From the NCBI RefSeq assembly GCF_028682475.1, contig NZ_JANHLE010000006.1:124001-188000 (forward strand): a DNA stretch of 64,000 nt, given 5' to 3'. Shown here in pieces: positions 1 through 9,803 of this stretch; position 1 is the first letter of the stretch; the number at the start of each line of letters is the position of its first letter. The notes under the pieces were generated by a model. The model was not told where the DNA came from, did not search any database, and saw nothing but the letters and a program-made list of their open reading frames with translations. The stretch comes from Pseudomonas putida (lineage in GTDB: Bacteria; Pseudomonadota; Gammaproteobacteria; Pseudomonadales; Pseudomonadaceae). Position numbers and translations under genes: made by a program.

Positions 1-177
1 GCGTCGACCAGCGGCGGCACCTCCGATGGCCGTTTCATTGCCACCCTCGGCACTCAGGTGGTCGAACTGGGCCCGGTCAACGCCACCATTCACCAGGTCA
101 ACGAGCGGATTCTGGCCAGTGACCTCGATGTGCTGACCGAGATCTACTACCAGACCCTGACCCGGTTGCTCGCCTGA
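1..177 (+). CDS. dapE: Succinyl-diaminopimelate desuccinylase, C-terminal fragment
   Basis: The open frame runs in from the window edge and gives the last 58 residues of an M20-family desuccinylase, which hydrolyses N-succinyl-LL-2,6-diaminopimelate to LL-diaminopimelate and succinate in lysine and peptidoglycan synthesis. The visible part begins with the conserved [11 protein letters not shown] segment, where a catalytic-domain loop near the metal site is expected, and continues with [14 protein letters not shown], whose histidine is the usual last metal ligand. The stop codon TGA shares its final base with the ATG of the next gene, so the two are probably co-translated. Only the 3' end is present, so nothing can be said about the start. 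Confidence 0.9.
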   Translation, partial: ASTSGGTSDGRFIATLGTQVVELGPVNATIHQVNERILASDLDVLTEIYYQTLTRLLA

Positions 178-989
178 TGCTCACCTGCCCACTCTGCAGC
201 GCAGCCCTGAGTGCGGTCGACAACGGTGTCGCCTGCCCGGCCGGGCACCGTTTCGACCGGGCCCGCCAGGGTTACCTGAACCTGCTGCCGGTGCAGCACA
301 AGAACAGCCGCGACCCGGGCGACAACCAGGCCATGGTCGAGGCCCGCCGCGACTTTCTCAATGCCGGGCACTATGCCCCGGTCGCCCGTCGCCTGGCTGA
401 ACTGGCCGCCGAGCGCGCCCCTGCGCGCTGGCTGGATATCGGCTGCGGCGAGGGCTACTACACCGCGCAGATCGCCGAGGCGCTGCCCGCAGCCGACGGC
501 TATGCCCTGGACATCTCCCGCGAGGCGGTCAAACGTGCCTGCAAACGCAATCCGGCAGTGACCTGGCTGGTGGCGAGCATGGCCCGCGTGCCGCTGGCCG
601 ATGCCAGCTGCCAGTTCCTCGCCAGTGTCTTCAGCCCTCTCGACTGGCAGGAGGCCCTGCGCCTGCTCGCCCCGGGTGGCGGCCTGATGCGCGTTGGTCC
701 GACCAACGAGCACCTGATCGAGCTGCGTCACAAGCTCTATGATGAAGTGCGCGACTACGCCGACGACAAGCACCTGGCGCTGGTCCCGGCCGGCATGCAG
801 CACGCCCACAGCGAAACCCTGAAGTTCAGCCTGAGCCTTGTCGATGGCAAGTCCCGCGCCGACCTGCTGGCCATGACCCCTCATGGCTGGCGTGCCAGCG
901 CAGAAAAACGCGCCCGCGTCATCGAGCAGGCCGAGCCTTTCGAGGTCACGGTATCGATGCGTTACGATTACTTCGTGCGCCAAGACTGA
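177..989 (+). CDS. rlmA: 23S rRNA (guanine-N1)-methyltransferase RlmA
   Basis: A 270-residue SAM-dependent enzyme expected to methylate N1 of G745 in helix 35 of 23S rRNA. The N-terminus carries a zinc site made by Cys4, Cys7, Cys20 and His24 (CPLC, then CPAGH), as in RlmA/TlrB proteins. The methyltransferase core follows with the SAM loop DIGCGEGYY near residue 87 and LDISREAVK as the second strand acidic motif. Length matches the E. coli enzyme. The ATG overlaps the dapE stop by one base, arguing for translational coupling. The next gene starts 18 bases downstream, so the three genes may form one transcript. Confidence 0.9.
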   Translation: MLTCPLCSAALSAVDNGVACPAGHRFDRARQGYLNLLPVQHKNSRDPGDNQAMVEARRDFLNAGHYAPVARRLAELAAERAPARWLDIGCGEGYYTAQIAEALPAADGYALDISREAVKRACKRNPAVTWLVASMARVPLADASCQFLASVFSPLDWQEALRLLAPGGGLMRVGPTNEHLIELRHKLYDEVRDYADDKHLALVPAGMQHAHSETLKFSLSLVDGKSRADLLAMTPHGWRASAEKRARVIEQAEPFEVTVSMRYDYFVRQD

Positions 990-1007
990 GCACACCCGGA
1001 GCCCCCC

Positions 1008-1385
1008 ATGCGCCAACCCGATATCGAGATTTACCTCAAAGACGCCGACGTCGACCATAAACAGATCGCTGCCTGGCTCACCGAAGCACTGGGCCCTTGC
1101 AGCGACTGGCAGCAGAAAGGCCAGACCTACAAGTGCAAGGCCGGTAACATTCCGGTTACCTGGTTACCGAAGGCTGTAGGCAAATGGAACAGTCTTTACC
1201 TGGAGAGCGACCAGACTCCGTGGGATGACGACATCGCCTGCGCGCGCGCCGCCTTCGCTGCACTGAACGTCGAAGTACGTTGTGCACCGGGCAGCTGGGT
1301 CGAGGAAGAAGGTGAAGAGGATGCCGATCGCTGGATCCGCATCAGTGCCGACGGTGAAGAGGAAATCACCTGGCGTACCAGCTGA
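1008..1385 (+). CDS. Conserved hypothetical protein, 125 aa
   Basis: I do not recognise a domain. The product is a small acidic protein without signal peptide or membrane segment. It begins with an IEIYLKDAD segment that looks like a short amphipathic domain, has a central GKWNSLYLES stretch and ends in a cluster of Glu/Asp residues (EEEGEEDADRW) before a short tail. Three cysteines (in PCSDW, YKCK and VRCAP) are scattered rather than paired. An AG-rich sequence, CGGAG, lies 7 to 11 bases before the ATG. It follows rlmA by 18 bases and is closed by a strong bidirectional terminator, so it most likely shares the dapE-rlmA transcript. Confidence 0.7.
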   Translation: MRQPDIEIYLKDADVDHKQIAAWLTEALGPCSDWQQKGQTYKCKAGNIPVTWLPKAVGKWNSLYLESDQTPWDDDIACARAAFAALNVEVRCAPGSWVEEEGEEDADRWIRISADGEEEITWRTS

Positions 1386-1398
1386 AGCCGGCTCTACG

Positions 1399-1435
1399 AA
1401 AAGGCCCGTCCCGGTCGTCCGGCGACGGGCCTTTT
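1399..1435. terminator. Bidirectional rho-independent terminator
   Basis: A perfect 12-bp inverted repeat, AAAAGGCCCGTC and GACGGGCCTTTT, with a 13-base loop. The flanking A and T runs allow it to stop transcription from both sides. It sits between the convergent 125-residue gene and the cold-shock gene. Confidence 0.85.
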
Positions 1436-1473
1436 CGCTGTTGGGCCCAGGCTCAAGGCCCGTGGCCCGGCAC

Positions 1474-1683
1474 TTACAGGCCGATTACATCTTCTGCCTG
1501 CAGGCCTTTCTGGCCCTGCGTCAGACTGTATTCGACCTGCTGCCCTTCGATCAGGGTGCGATGCCCCTCACCGCGAATGGCACGGTAGTGAACGAACACA
1601 TCGGCGCCACCTTCACGCTGAATGAAGCCATAACCTTTGGCGTCATTGAACCACTTTACACTTCCAGTCTCACGAGACGACAT
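1474..1683 (-). CDS. Cold-shock domain protein (CspA family)
   Basis: A 69-residue single cold-shock domain, a five-stranded OB fold that binds single-stranded RNA and DNA and acts as an RNA chaperone. The RNA-binding motifs are visible as KGYGFI (RNP1) and VFVHY (RNP2), preceded by the typical GSVKWFND start. The frame is open to a GTG two codons upstream, but the ATG at 1683 is better spaced from a CCCGGAGT ribosome site. The gene is monocistronic, convergent with its left neighbour and divergent from plsB. A possible promoter and 5' hairpin lie upstream (see 1749-1790). Which Csp paralogue it is cannot be decided from sequence alone. Confidence 0.92.
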   Translation of the reverse strand: MSSRETGSVKWFNDAKGYGFIQREGGADVFVHYRAIRGEGHRTLIEGQQVEYSLTQGQKGLQAEDVIGL

Positions 1684-1748
1684 CTGCACTACTCCGGGTT
1701 TTTATTTTGGAATCGCCTTGCAAGCGGAGGATCACCTTCCCCCGCCGA

Positions 1749-1790
1749 CGCAGCTTGAGGATTACGCCTGCAAGCTGCGGACCGAGTATA
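1749..1790 (-). promoter_or_regulatory. Candidate promoter and 5' leader hairpin of the cold-shock gene
   Basis: On the minus strand a -10-like TATACT (1785-1790) is followed by a perfect 8-bp stem, CGCAGCTT at 1749-1756 and AAGCTGCG at 1772-1779. A transcript starting near 1779 would begin with this hairpin and have a leader of roughly 95 nt. Long structured leaders are typical of cold-shock mRNAs. No clear -35 box is visible, so the promoter part is tentative. Confidence 0.4.
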
Positions 1791-1904
1791 TGTCAGGCTT
1801 GAAATATTTTTTATGACGGCCCGAGATTTTGCTGAACATGCGCAGATACGTCACACTAACCGGCTGAGCAATTACTCGAAAAACTCACCCAGAGCACACA
1901 CTGT

Positions 1905-4391
1905 ATGACCCGTTCCCCCCTGCGCCGCCTGATCTTTGGCGCCCTGCGTCGCCTGTTGTACCTGTGGGTTCGCTCCGAGACCATCAACCAGTCGTCCTTT
2001 ACCCTGAACCTGGATCGCAGCCGACCGGTGTTCTATGCCCTGCAATCGCCGTCGTTGACCGATCTGGCGGTACTCGATCGCGAATGCAGCAAGGCCGGAC
2101 TGCCGCGCCCGGTGTTACCGGTAGCCGTCGGTACCCTGCAGGAACCCGCCGCGTTTTTCTACCTGACCCCCGAGCCCGACTGGCTTGGCCGTCAGGACAA
2201 ACGTGGCGCCCCGCCGACCTTGTCGCGGCTGGTCAGTGCGATCAGCCAGCATGCCGAGGAAGATGCGCAGATCATTCCGGTCAGCGTGTTCTGGGGCCAG
2301 TCGCCGGCCAGTGAGTCCAGCCCCTGGAAACTGCTGTTTGCCGACAGCTGGGCGGTGACCGGGCGTTTGCGCCGGCTGCTGACCGTGCTGATCCTCGGGC
2401 GCAAGACCCGCGTGCAGTTCTCGGCGCCGATTCACCTGCGCGAGCTGGTCGAGCACGACAAAGGCCACGAACGTACCGTGCGCATGGCCCAGCGCATGCT
2501 GCGCGTGCACTTTCGCAACCTCAAGACCGCGGTCATCGGCCCGGACATTTCGCACCGGCGCAACCTGGTCAAAGGCCTGGTCCACGATCCGCTGGTGCGT
2601 CAGGCCATCGCCGACGAGGCCGAACGCGAGAAGATCCCCCTGGCCAAGGCCGAGGCCCAGGCCCTGCGCTATGGCAACGAGATCGCCTCGGACTACACCT
2701 ATACCGCCATCCGCTTCCTTGAGGTGGTGCTCAGCTGGTTCTGGAACAAGATCTACGACGGCATCAAGGTCAACCATATCGAGCAGGTCCAGGGCATCGC
2801 TCCGGGTCACGAAGTCATCTACGTGCCCTGCCACCGCAGTCATATGGACTACCTGCTGCTCTCCTACCTGCTGTTCCGCAATGGCCTGACCCCGCCGCAC
2901 ATCGCTGCCGGGATCAACCTCAACATGCCGGTGATCGGTGGCCTGCTGCGCCGCGGCGGGGCGTTTTTCATGCGCCGCACCTTCAAGGGCAACCCGCTGT
3001 ACACCGCGGTGTTCAACGAGTACCTGCATACCCTGTTCACCAAGGGCTTCCCGGTCGAGTACTTCGTCGAAGGCGGCCGCTCGCGTACCGGGCGCATGCT
3101 GCAACCGAAAACCGGCATGCTCGCCATCACCCTGCGCAGCTACCTGCGCTCATCGCGCACGCCGATCGTCTTCGTACCGGTGTACATCGGCTACGAACGC
3201 GTGCTTGAAGGCCGCACCTACCTGGGTGAGCTGCGTGGCGCGAGCAAGAAGAAAGAGTCGATCTTCGACATCTTCAAAGTCATCGGCGCGCTCAAACAGC
3301 GCTTCGGCCAGGTGGCGGTGAACTTCGGCGAACCGATCCGTCTCGGCGCCTTCCTCGACCAGCAGCAGCCCGGCTGGCGCGAACAGACTCATGCCCCGCA
3401 ATTCCGTCCGGCCTGGCTCAACGAAACCACCTCGCGTTTGGGTGAAAAGGTCGCGCGTCATCTCAATGAGGCGGCGGCGATCAACCCGGTCAACCTGGTC
3501 GCCCTGGCGCTGCTCTCGACCAGCCGCCTGGCCCTGGATGAGCGTGCCCTGGCGCGAGTCCTGGACCTGTACCTGGCGTTACTGCGCAAAGTACCCTACT
3601 CGCCGCACACCACCCTGCCGGAAGGTGACGGCCTGGCCCTGATCAGCCACGTCAAAGGCATGGGCCTGCTGGCCGAGCAAAGCGACGCGCTGGGCCGGAT
3701 TCTGTACCTGGACGAACAGAATGCGGTGCTGATGACCTATTACCGCAACAACGTCCTGCACATCTTTGCCCTGCCGGCATTGCTGGCCAGTTTCTTCCAG
3801 AGCAGCTCGCGCATGAGCCGCGAGCTGATCCTGCAGTACACCCGGGCGCTGTACCCGTACCTGCAATCAGAACTGTTCATCCGCTGGGAGCTGGAAGAAC
3901 TGGACGCCGTCATCGACCAGTGGCTGGACGCCTTTGTCGAACAGGGCCTGCTGCGCTACGAGAACGGCGTGTACCTGCGCCCGGCGCCAAGCTCGCGCCA
4001 GTTCGTGCTGCTGACCCTGCTGGCCCGGGCCATCACCCAGACCCTGCAGCGCTTCTACATGGCCACTGCGCTGCTGCTCAACAGCGGCCAGCACACGCTA
4101 AGCGCCGAAGAGCTGGAAGACCTGTGCGTGATCATGGCCCAGCGCCTGTCGATCCTGCATGGCCTCAACGCCCCGGAGTTCTTCGACAAAACCCTGTTCC
4201 GCCACTTTATCCAGACCCAGATCGAGCAAGGCGTACTGCGCCCGGATGCCAATGGCAAGCTCGGTTACCACGCAAAACTCAGCGAACTGGCCGAAGGGGC
4301 GGCCAAGCGCGTGCTGTCGGCAGAGGTACGTTTGTCGATCCGCCAGGTGGCCTTGCACCGCAGTGAAGACACCACCGAATCCCCGGTTTAA
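1905..4391 (+). CDS. plsB: Glycerol-3-phosphate 1-O-acyltransferase
   Basis: An 828-residue inner-membrane acyltransferase that transfers an acyl chain from acyl-CoA or acyl-ACP to sn-1 of glycerol-3-phosphate, the first step of phospholipid synthesis. The four acyltransferase blocks are present in order: the HX4D motif in [10 protein letters not shown] (about residue 307), GGAFFMRR, the [10 protein letters not shown] block and the [12 protein letters not shown] block. Length agrees with the PlsB family. The next gene starts 11 bases after the stop, so a small lipoprotein is probably made from the same transcript. The cold-shock gene is divergent, leaving 221 bases for both promoters. Confidence 0.97.
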   Translation: MTRSPLRRLIFGALRRLLYLWVRSETINQSSFTLNLDRSRPVFYALQSPSLTDLAVLDRECSKAGLPRPVLPVAVGTLQEPAAFFYLTPEPDWLGRQDKRGAPPTLSRLVSAISQHAEEDAQIIPVSVFWGQSPASESSPWKLLFADSWAVTGRLRRLLTVLILGRKTRVQFSAPIHLRELVEHDKGHERTVRMAQRMLRVHFRNLKTAVIGPDISHRRNLVKGLVHDPLVRQAIADEAEREKIPLAKAEAQALRYGNEIASDYTYTAIRFLEVVLSWFWNKIYDGIKVNHIEQVQGIAPGHEVIYVPCHRSHMDYLLLSYLLFRNGLTPPHIAAGINLNMPVIGGLLRRGGAFFMRRTFKGNPLYTAVFNEYLHTLFTKGFPVEYFVEGGRSRTGRMLQPKTGMLAITLRSYLRSSRTPIVFVPVYIGYERVLEGRTYLGELRGASKKKESIFDIFKVIGALKQRFGQVAVNFGEPIRLGAFLDQQQPGWREQTHAPQFRPAWLNETTSRLGEKVARHLNEAAAINPVNLVALALLSTSRLALDERALARVLDLYLALLRKVPYSPHTTLPEGDGLALISHVKGMGLLAEQSDALGRILYLDEQNAVLMTYYRNNVLHIFALPALLASFFQSSSRMSRELILQYTRALYPYLQSELFIRWELEELDAVIDQWLDAFVEQGLLRYENGVYLRPAPSSRQFVLLTLLARAITQTLQRFYMATALLLNSGQHTLSAEELEDLCVIMAQRLSILHGLNAPEFFDKTLFRHFIQTQIEQGVLRPDANGKLGYHAKLSELAEGAAKRVLSAEVRLSIRQVALHRSEDTTESPV

Positions 4392-4402
4392 AGGAGCTAG
4401 TG

Positions 4403-4801
4403 ATGAAAAAACTGACCCTGATCCTGCTTGGCAGCCTGCTCGCCGCCTGCAGCAGCAACCCGCCAGCGCCCAAGGCCAGCCTCGACGGCGAAGTCTTCTA
4501 CCTGCAGCGTATTGCCCTGCCGCCTGCCGCCACGTTGAGCGTCAGCCTGCAGGACGTTTCGCTGATGGATGCCCCGGCAGTGACCCTGGCCAGCCAGAAT
4601 GGCCCGGTAAAGGGCAACGTCCCGCTGCCTTTCCACCTGACTTACGACCCGGCCCAGGTCAAGCCTGGCCATCGCTACGCGATCAGCGCGCGGATCGAAC
4701 TGGACGGCAAGCTGCTGTTCATCAACACCGAACACCATGGCGTAACGCTTGATGGCAACGACCAGCAGTCGCTGCGCATCAAGGTCGATGCCGTTCGCTG
4801 A
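4403..4801 (+). CDS. YbaY-family outer-membrane lipoprotein
   Basis: A 132-residue lipoprotein. The N-terminus has a short charged start, a hydrophobic run and the lipobox LLAAC, after which Ser-Ser predicts sorting to the outer membrane. The rest (EVFYLQRIALPPAATLSVSL and the DPAQVKPGHRY region) matches the YbaY/META-like beta domain family of unknown role. A GTG lies in frame three bases earlier, but AGGAG at 4392-4396 is six bases from the ATG at 4403 and only three from the GTG, so the ATG is preferred. It is packed tightly behind plsB and 33 bases ahead of the DUF4197 gene. Confidence 0.8.
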   Translation: MKKLTLILLGSLLAACSSNPPAPKASLDGEVFYLQRIALPPAATLSVSLQDVSLMDAPAVTLASQNGPVKGNVPLPFHLTYDPAQVKPGHRYAISARIELDGKLLFINTEHHGVTLDGNDQQSLRIKVDAVR

Positions 4802-4834
4802 TAGCCCGTTCTGACCACTGATAAGGATGCTGCC

Positions 4835-5524
4835 ATGTTCCGCCCCGCTCTCACCTTCACCGGCCTGTGCGCCGGCCTGCTGCTGTCGGCCAGCGCGCTG
4901 GCGTTGTCGCTCGGCGACCTGTCGCAGAAAGACGCCACTGGCGGTCTGAAAGACGCCCTGACCCAAGGCGCCCAGGTTGCCGTGAAACAACTGGGTACGC
5001 CCGGTGGTTTCAGCAGTAACCCGGAGGTGCGCATCGAACTGCCGGGTAGCCTCGGCAAAGTGGCGAAGAAAATGAAGCAGTTCGGCATGGGGGCCCAGGT
5101 CGACCAGCTGGAGGCCAGCATGAACCAGGCTGCGGAGGCTGCGGTGCCTCAGGCTCAGGCGCTATTGGTCGATGCCGTGAAGAAAATGACTGTCGATGAT
5201 GCCAAGGGCATTCTCGCCGGCGGTAACGACTCGGCTACCCAGTACCTGAGCAAGACCAGCCGCGAGCAGATCCGCGCCAAGTTCCTGCCAATCGTCAAGA
5301 AGGCCACCGATCAGGTGGGTCTGGCCCAGCAGTACAACAGCTTTGCCGGGCAGGCTGCGACCTTGGGCGTGCTGGATGCCAAGAATGCCAATGTCGAAGG
5401 CTACGTGACCGAGCAGGCGCTCAATGGCCTGTTCGAAATGATCGCCAAGCAGGAAGAAAGCATTCGCCAGAATCCGGCCGCGGCAGCGACCGGGCTGGCC
5501 AAGAAGGTGTTTGGCGCGTTGTAA
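4835..5524 (+). CDS. DUF4197 domain-containing exported protein
   Basis: A 229-residue protein with a cleavable signal peptide (hydrophobic stretch ending at ASALA, about residue 23). The mature part is mostly helical: SLGDLSQKDATGGLKDAL is the family-typical start, and a repeated helical body follows. This matches DUF4197, a periplasmic family of unknown function common in Proteobacteria. It is the third gene of the plsB-ybaY unit and ends three bases before a REP pair that separates it from the convergent RND pump. No catalytic residues can be suggested. Confidence 0.8.
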   Translation: MFRPALTFTGLCAGLLLSASALALSLGDLSQKDATGGLKDALTQGAQVAVKQLGTPGGFSSNPEVRIELPGSLGKVAKKMKQFGMGAQVDQLEASMNQAAEAAVPQAQALLVDAVKKMTVDDAKGILAGGNDSATQYLSKTSREQIRAKFLPIVKKATDQVGLAQQYNSFAGQAATLGVLDAKNANVEGYVTEQALNGLFEMIAKQEESIRQNPAAAATGLAKKVFGAL

Positions 5525-5527
5525 CCT

Positions 5528-5594
5528 ATCGCGGGGCAAGCCCGCTCCCACCAAGGGCTGCTATACCCCGGTGGGAGCGGGCTTGCCCCGCGAT
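5528..5594. repeat. REP pair 1 (inverted repeat, BIME-like)
   Basis: Two arms containing GCGGGGCAAGCCCGC and its complement face each other around a short centre, forming a stem of about 25 bp. It fills the space between two convergent stop codons and touches the stop of the pump gene. It belongs to the same family as five other copies in the window. It may act as a shared transcription barrier or mRNA 3' stabiliser. Confidence 0.85.
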
Positions 5595-8500
5595 TCAACC
5601 TTTCTTCACCCTGAACCAAGCGGCATACAGCGCCGGCAAAAACAGCAGCGTCAACGCCGTCGCCACTATCAGCCCGCCCATGATCGCCACCGCCATCGGC
5701 CCGAAGAACACGCTGCGCGACAGCGGGATCATCGCCAGTACCGCCGCCAGCGCGGTCAGCACAATCGGGCGGAAGCGCCGTACCGTCGCCTCGATGATCG
5801 CCTGCCAGCGGTCCAGCCCGGCAGCAATGTCCTGCTCGATCTGATCGACCAGAATCACCGAGTTGCGCATGATCATCCCCGACAGCGCAATCGTCCCGAG
5901 CATCGCCACAAAGCCGAAGGGCTGACGGAACACCAGCAGGAACAAGGTCACCCCGATCAAGCCCAAGGGCGCGGTGAGGAACACCATCACCGTGCGCGAG
6001 AAGCTGCGCAGTTGCAGCATCAGCAGGGTCAGCACCACCACGATGAACAGTGGTACACCGGCATTCACCGACTTCTGTCCGCGCGTGGAGTCTTCCACCG
6101 TGCCACCCACTTCCAGCAGATAACCGTCCGGCAGTTCGGCACGCACCGAATCCAGGGTCGGCAGGATCTGCTTGACCAGTGTCACCGGCTGCTCCTTGCC
6201 GTAGATATCAGCCCGAACGGTAACGTTAGGCAGGCGGTTGCGGTGCCAGATGATGCCCTCTTCAAACCCGTATTCCAGCGTTGCCACCTGCGACAGCGCC
6301 ACGCTTTGGCCTTTGTCGGTCGGCACCGCCAGGCTCGGTAGATTGGCAAGCTCGGTACGCTCCTGGCGGGTGCCGCGCAGGAGGATCTCGATCAGTTCGT
6401 TGTCTTCGCGGAACTGGCTGACCGAAGAGCCGGTCAGCGAGCTCTGCAGGAACTTGGCCAGGTTGGCCGTACTCACCCCGAGGGCGCGGGCGCGGTCCTG
6501 GTCGATGTTGAGGTAAACCACCTTGCTCGGTTCTTCCCAGTCCAGGTGCACGTTGACCACATGCGGGTTCTCGCGCACCTTGGCCGCCACCTTGCGGGCC
6601 AGGGCACGGACCTGCTCGATGTGTTCACCGGTCACCCGGAACTGCACCGGATAGCCCACAGGCGGGCCGTTCTCCAGACGGGTGACCCGCGAGCGCATGT
6701 CAGGGAACTGCTCATCGAGGGTGGCGATCAACCAGCTGCGCAGCGCTTCACGTTCTTCGATGGTCTTGGCCAGCACCACGAACTGGGCAAAGCTGGCGGC
6801 CGGCAGTTGCTGGTCCAGCGGCAGGTAGAAGCGCGGTGAACCGGTGCCGACATAGGCCACATAGTTATCGATACCGGCGCGCTCTTTGAGCATCGCCTCC
6901 AGGCGTTTGACCTGCTCGGCGGTGTTGCTCAACGACGCGCCTTCGGCCAGCTTCAGGTCGACCATCAGCTCCAGCCGCCCGGATGCCGGGAAGAACTGCT
7001 GGGGCACGAAACGGAACAACAGGATGCTGCCGATGAACAGGGCGATGGTCGCCACGATCACCGTCTTGCGCCGCTCCACACACCAGCCGACCAGACGCCG
7101 CACGCGCTGGTAGAACGGCGTGCCGTACGGGTCAGGTCCGCCTTCGGCAGTGCCGTGCTTGGCCACATGCCGCTTGGCCAGGTCCGGCAACAGGCGCTCG
7201 CCCAGATACGGCACAAACACCACCGCAGCAATCCACGAGGCAATCAGGGCAATGGTCACCACCTGGAAGATCGAACGGGTGTACTCACCGGTACTGGACT
7301 GCGCCGTGGCGATCGGCAAAAAGCCCGCGGCGGTGATCAGGGTGCCGGTGAGCATCGGGAACGCCGTGCTGGTCCAGGCATAGCTCGCCGCCTTGATGCG
7401 GTCGAAGCCCTGCTCCATCTTGATCGCCATCATCTCCACAGCAATGATCGCGTCGTCCACCAGCAGGCCCAGGGCCAGTACCAAGGCCCCGAGGGAAATC
7501 TTGTGCAGGCCGATCCCCAGGTAATACATGGTGGCGAAAGTCATCGCCAGCACCAGTGGAATGGCCAGGGCCACCACCAGGCCGGTGCGCATGCCGAGGG
7601 AGAAGAAACTCACCAGCAACACGATCGCCAGGGCCTCGACCAGCACCTGGACGAACTCACCCACCCCGGTCTTCACCGCTGCAGGCTGATCGGAAACCTT
7701 GCGCAGCTCCATGCCGGCCGGAAGATTATGGGCAATGCGGGCGAACTCGGCCTCCAGTGCCTTGCCCAGCACCAGAATATCGCCACCGGGTTTCATCGAC
7801 ACGGCAAGGCCAAGGGCATCCTCGCCCATGAAACGCATACGCGGTGCGGGTGGGTCATTGAAGCCGCGGCGCACCTGCGCCACATCACCGATGCGGAACG
7901 TGCGGTCGCCCACCCGGATCGGGAACTGCTCGATCTGCTCGACCGTGTCGAAGCGTCCGCTTACCCGTAGCTGCAAGCGCTCGCTGGGGGTCTCGAAGAA
8001 ACCGGCGGTACTGACCGCGTTCTGCTCTTCCAGGGCCTGCTGCACCGCCGCCAGCGGTAAGCCGAGGGTGGCCAACTTGAGGTTGGACAGCTCGATCCAG
8101 ATCTTTTCGTCCTGCAAGCCAAGCAGCTCGACCTTGCCCACGTCCTTGACCCGCTGCAGTTGAATCTGCACACGGTCGGCGTAGTCCTTGAGCACGGCAT
8201 AATCGAAGCCTGCGCCGGTCAGCGCGTAGATATTGCCGAAGGTGGTGCCGAACTCGTCGTTGAAAAACGGCCCCTGAATACCAGGCGGCAGGGTATGCCG
8301 GATATCGGCGACTTTCTTGCGGATCTGGTACCACAGCTCGGGGATATCGGCCGAGTGCATGGAGTCGCGCGCCATGAAGGTGACCTGCGACTCACCCGGG
8401 CGGGAGAACGACACGATCTTCTCGTACTCACCGGTCTCCATCAGCTTCTTTTCGATGCGTTCGGTCACCTGGCGCGAGACTTCCTCGGCGCTGGCCCCCG

Positions 8501-8660
8501 GCCAGTTGGTGCGGATCACCATGGCCTTGAAGGTGAAAGGCGGGTCTTCGCTCTGCCCCAGCTTGGTGTAGGACAAGGCGCCGACCACAGCCAGCAGAAT
8601 CATCAGGAACAGCACAATCTGCCGATTGCGCAGGGCCCAGGCGGAAAGGTTGAAACCCAT
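5595..8660 (-). CDS. mexK: RND efflux pump inner-membrane transporter, MexK type
   Basis: A 1021-residue proton-driven RND transporter. The N-terminal helix (NRQIVLFLMILLAVVGAL) is followed by a large periplasmic domain, the TM2-TM6 block, a second periplasmic loop and the final helix block. The proton-relay segment LGLLVDDAIIAVEMM in TM4 keeps the two conserved Asp residues. It follows the adaptor gene by six bases, so the pair is one operon. The symbol comes from the position: in P. aeruginosa mexJK lies between plsB with two small genes and rsmJ, exactly as here. No outer-membrane channel gene is nearby, so the pump must borrow an OprM/TolC-type protein. Substrates cannot be read from sequence. 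Confidence 0.85.
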   Translation of the reverse strand: MGFNLSAWALRNRQIVLFLMILLAVVGALSYTKLGQSEDPPFTFKAMVIRTNWPGASAEEVSRQVTERIEKKLMETGEYEKIVSFSRPGESQVTFMARDSMHSADIPELWYQIRKKVADIRHTLPPGIQGPFFNDEFGTTFGNIYALTGAGFDYAVLKDYADRVQIQLQRVKDVGKVELLGLQDEKIWIELSNLKLATLGLPLAAVQQALEEQNAVSTAGFFETPSERLQLRVSGRFDTVEQIEQFPIRVGDRTFRIGDVAQVRRGFNDPPAPRMRFMGEDALGLAVSMKPGGDILVLGKALEAEFARIAHNLPAGMELRKVSDQPAAVKTGVGEFVQVLVEALAIVLLVSFFSLGMRTGLVVALAIPLVLAMTFATMYYLGIGLHKISLGALVLALGLLVDDAIIAVEMMAIKMEQGFDRIKAASYAWTSTAFPMLTGTLITAAGFLPIATAQSSTGEYTRSIFQVVTIALIASWIAAVVFVPYLGERLLPDLAKRHVAKHGTAEGGPDPYGTPFYQRVRRLVGWCVERRKTVIVATIALFIGSILLFRFVPQQFFPASGRLELMVDLKLAEGASLSNTAEQVKRLEAMLKERAGIDNYVAYVGTGSPRFYLPLDQQLPAASFAQFVVLAKTIEEREALRSWLIATLDEQFPDMRSRVTRLENGPPVGYPVQFRVTGEHIEQVRALARKVAAKVRENPHVVNVHLDWEEPSKVVYLNIDQDRARALGVSTANLAKFLQSSLTGSSVSQFREDNELIEILLRGTRQERTELANLPSLAVPTDKGQSVALSQVATLEYGFEEGIIWHRNRLPNVTVRADIYGKEQPVTLVKQILPTLDSVRAELPDGYLLEVGGTVEDSTRGQKSVNAGVPLFIVVVLTLLMLQLRSFSRTVMVFLTAPLGLIGVTLFLLVFRQPFGFVAMLGTIALSGMIMRNSVILVDQIEQDIAAGLDRWQAIIEATVRRFRPIVLTALAAVLAMIPLSRSVFFGPMAVAIMGGLIVATALTLLFLPALYAAWFRVKKG

Positions 8661-8666
8661 CGGGAC

Positions 8667-9767
8667 TTACTCCTTGGCCGCCAGATTCACCACACGATTG
8701 GAACGATCCACCGGACGCACCTGTTGCCCCTCCTGGAGCACATGCACGCCGGCCGCCACTACCCAGTCCGAAGCATTGAGGCCTTCGAGCACCGGCACAG
8801 TGTTTTCGCCATAGGCGCCCACACGCACCGGGACGCGCTTGAGGGTGTTGTTGGCATCCACGCGCCAGACGTAGGTCTGGCCGTTCTCGGCTGTCAGCGC
8901 CGACAGCGGCACCGACAGCGGCACCTGTTCGGCATGCTGGATGAACACCCGGGCGCTCTGGCCAAGCTCAGCCGGTACCTTGCCAGCGCTGAAGGCGATC
9001 CGTGCGGCGTAGGTCCGCGAACGCGGATCGGCCGACGGTGACAGTTCGCGAATGCGTCCGTTGAAGCGTTGATCCGGTTGCGACCACAGCTCGACCGACA
9101 CCGGCTGGCCGACCTTGAAGCGCCCGAATTGCTGCTCCGGCAGGCCGATCAACACCTCGCGCTCGCCATCGGTGGCCAGGGTGAACACGGTCTGACCGGC
9201 GGCAACCACCTGGCCGACTTCGACCTGACGCTTGGCGATCACCCCGTCCTGCGAGGCGCGCAGCACGGCGTATTCAGCCTGGTTACCGGCCACGTCAAAT
9301 TCGGCACGCACCTGTTTGAGCCGGGCGAGACCGGCTCGGTAGAGGTTTTCGCTGTTGTCGTACTGGGAACGGCTGACCATCTGCCGATCCAGCAGGGTCT
9401 TGTAGCGGTCACGCTCGGCCTTGACCAGGTTCAGGTTGGCTTCGGCCGCGGCCAGTTGCGCACGGCTGGCCTCCAGCTGCAGGCGCACATCCTGCGGGTC
9501 GAGTTCGGCCAACGGTTGCTCGGCCTTGACCCGCTGCCCCTCCTCGACCAGGCGTTTGCTGACCTTGCCGCCGATCCGGAACGCCAGCTCTGGCTCGAGT
9601 CGCGCCCGCACCTCGCCCGGGTAGCTGTCGGCAGCGGCGCTGGCCGGTTGCGGCTGCACCACCATGGCGGGGCGCAGGGAAGTCTGCGGCGCACTTTCCT
9701 GCCCGCACGCAGCGAGCAGCAAGGCAAGACCGACAGGCAGAGCGAGGGACAAGGCATGGCGCAACAT
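8667..9767 (-). CDS. mexJ: RND efflux periplasmic adaptor lipoprotein, MexJ type
   Basis: A 366-residue membrane-fusion protein that bridges the RND transporter and an outer-membrane channel. The N-terminus is a lipoprotein signal with lipobox LLAAC, so the protein is anchored to the inner membrane. The order of domains is typical: first beta-barrel and lipoyl half (FRIGGKVSKRLVEEGQRV), an alpha hairpin (about residues 95-165), the second lipoyl half (SQDGVIAKRQVEVGQVV) and the C-terminal beta domains. It is the first gene of the leftward pump operon and diverges from a TetR gene. A perfect 16-bp palindrome 36 bases before its ATG is a candidate operator. Confidence 0.86.
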   Translation of the reverse strand: MLRHALSLALPVGLALLLAACGQESAPQTSLRPAMVVQPQPASAAADSYPGEVRARLEPELAFRIGGKVSKRLVEEGQRVKAEQPLAELDPQDVRLQLEASRAQLAAAEANLNLVKAERDRYKTLLDRQMVSRSQYDNSENLYRAGLARLKQVRAEFDVAGNQAEYAVLRASQDGVIAKRQVEVGQVVAAGQTVFTLATDGEREVLIGLPEQQFGRFKVGQPVSVELWSQPDQRFNGRIRELSPSADPRSRTYAARIAFSAGKVPAELGQSARVFIQHAEQVPLSVPLSALTAENGQTYVWRVDANNTLKRVPVRVGAYGENTVPVLEGLNASDWVVAAGVHVLQEGQQVRPVDRSNRVVNLAAKE

Positions 9768-9803
9768 GATGAATGACCTTTCGCGAGTGACGCTTTGAAT
9801 ATT

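Noticed and set aside
2115..3104. 329-codon minus-strand frame inside plsB
   Set aside because: plsB motifs cover this region on the plus strand; the antisense product is low complexity.
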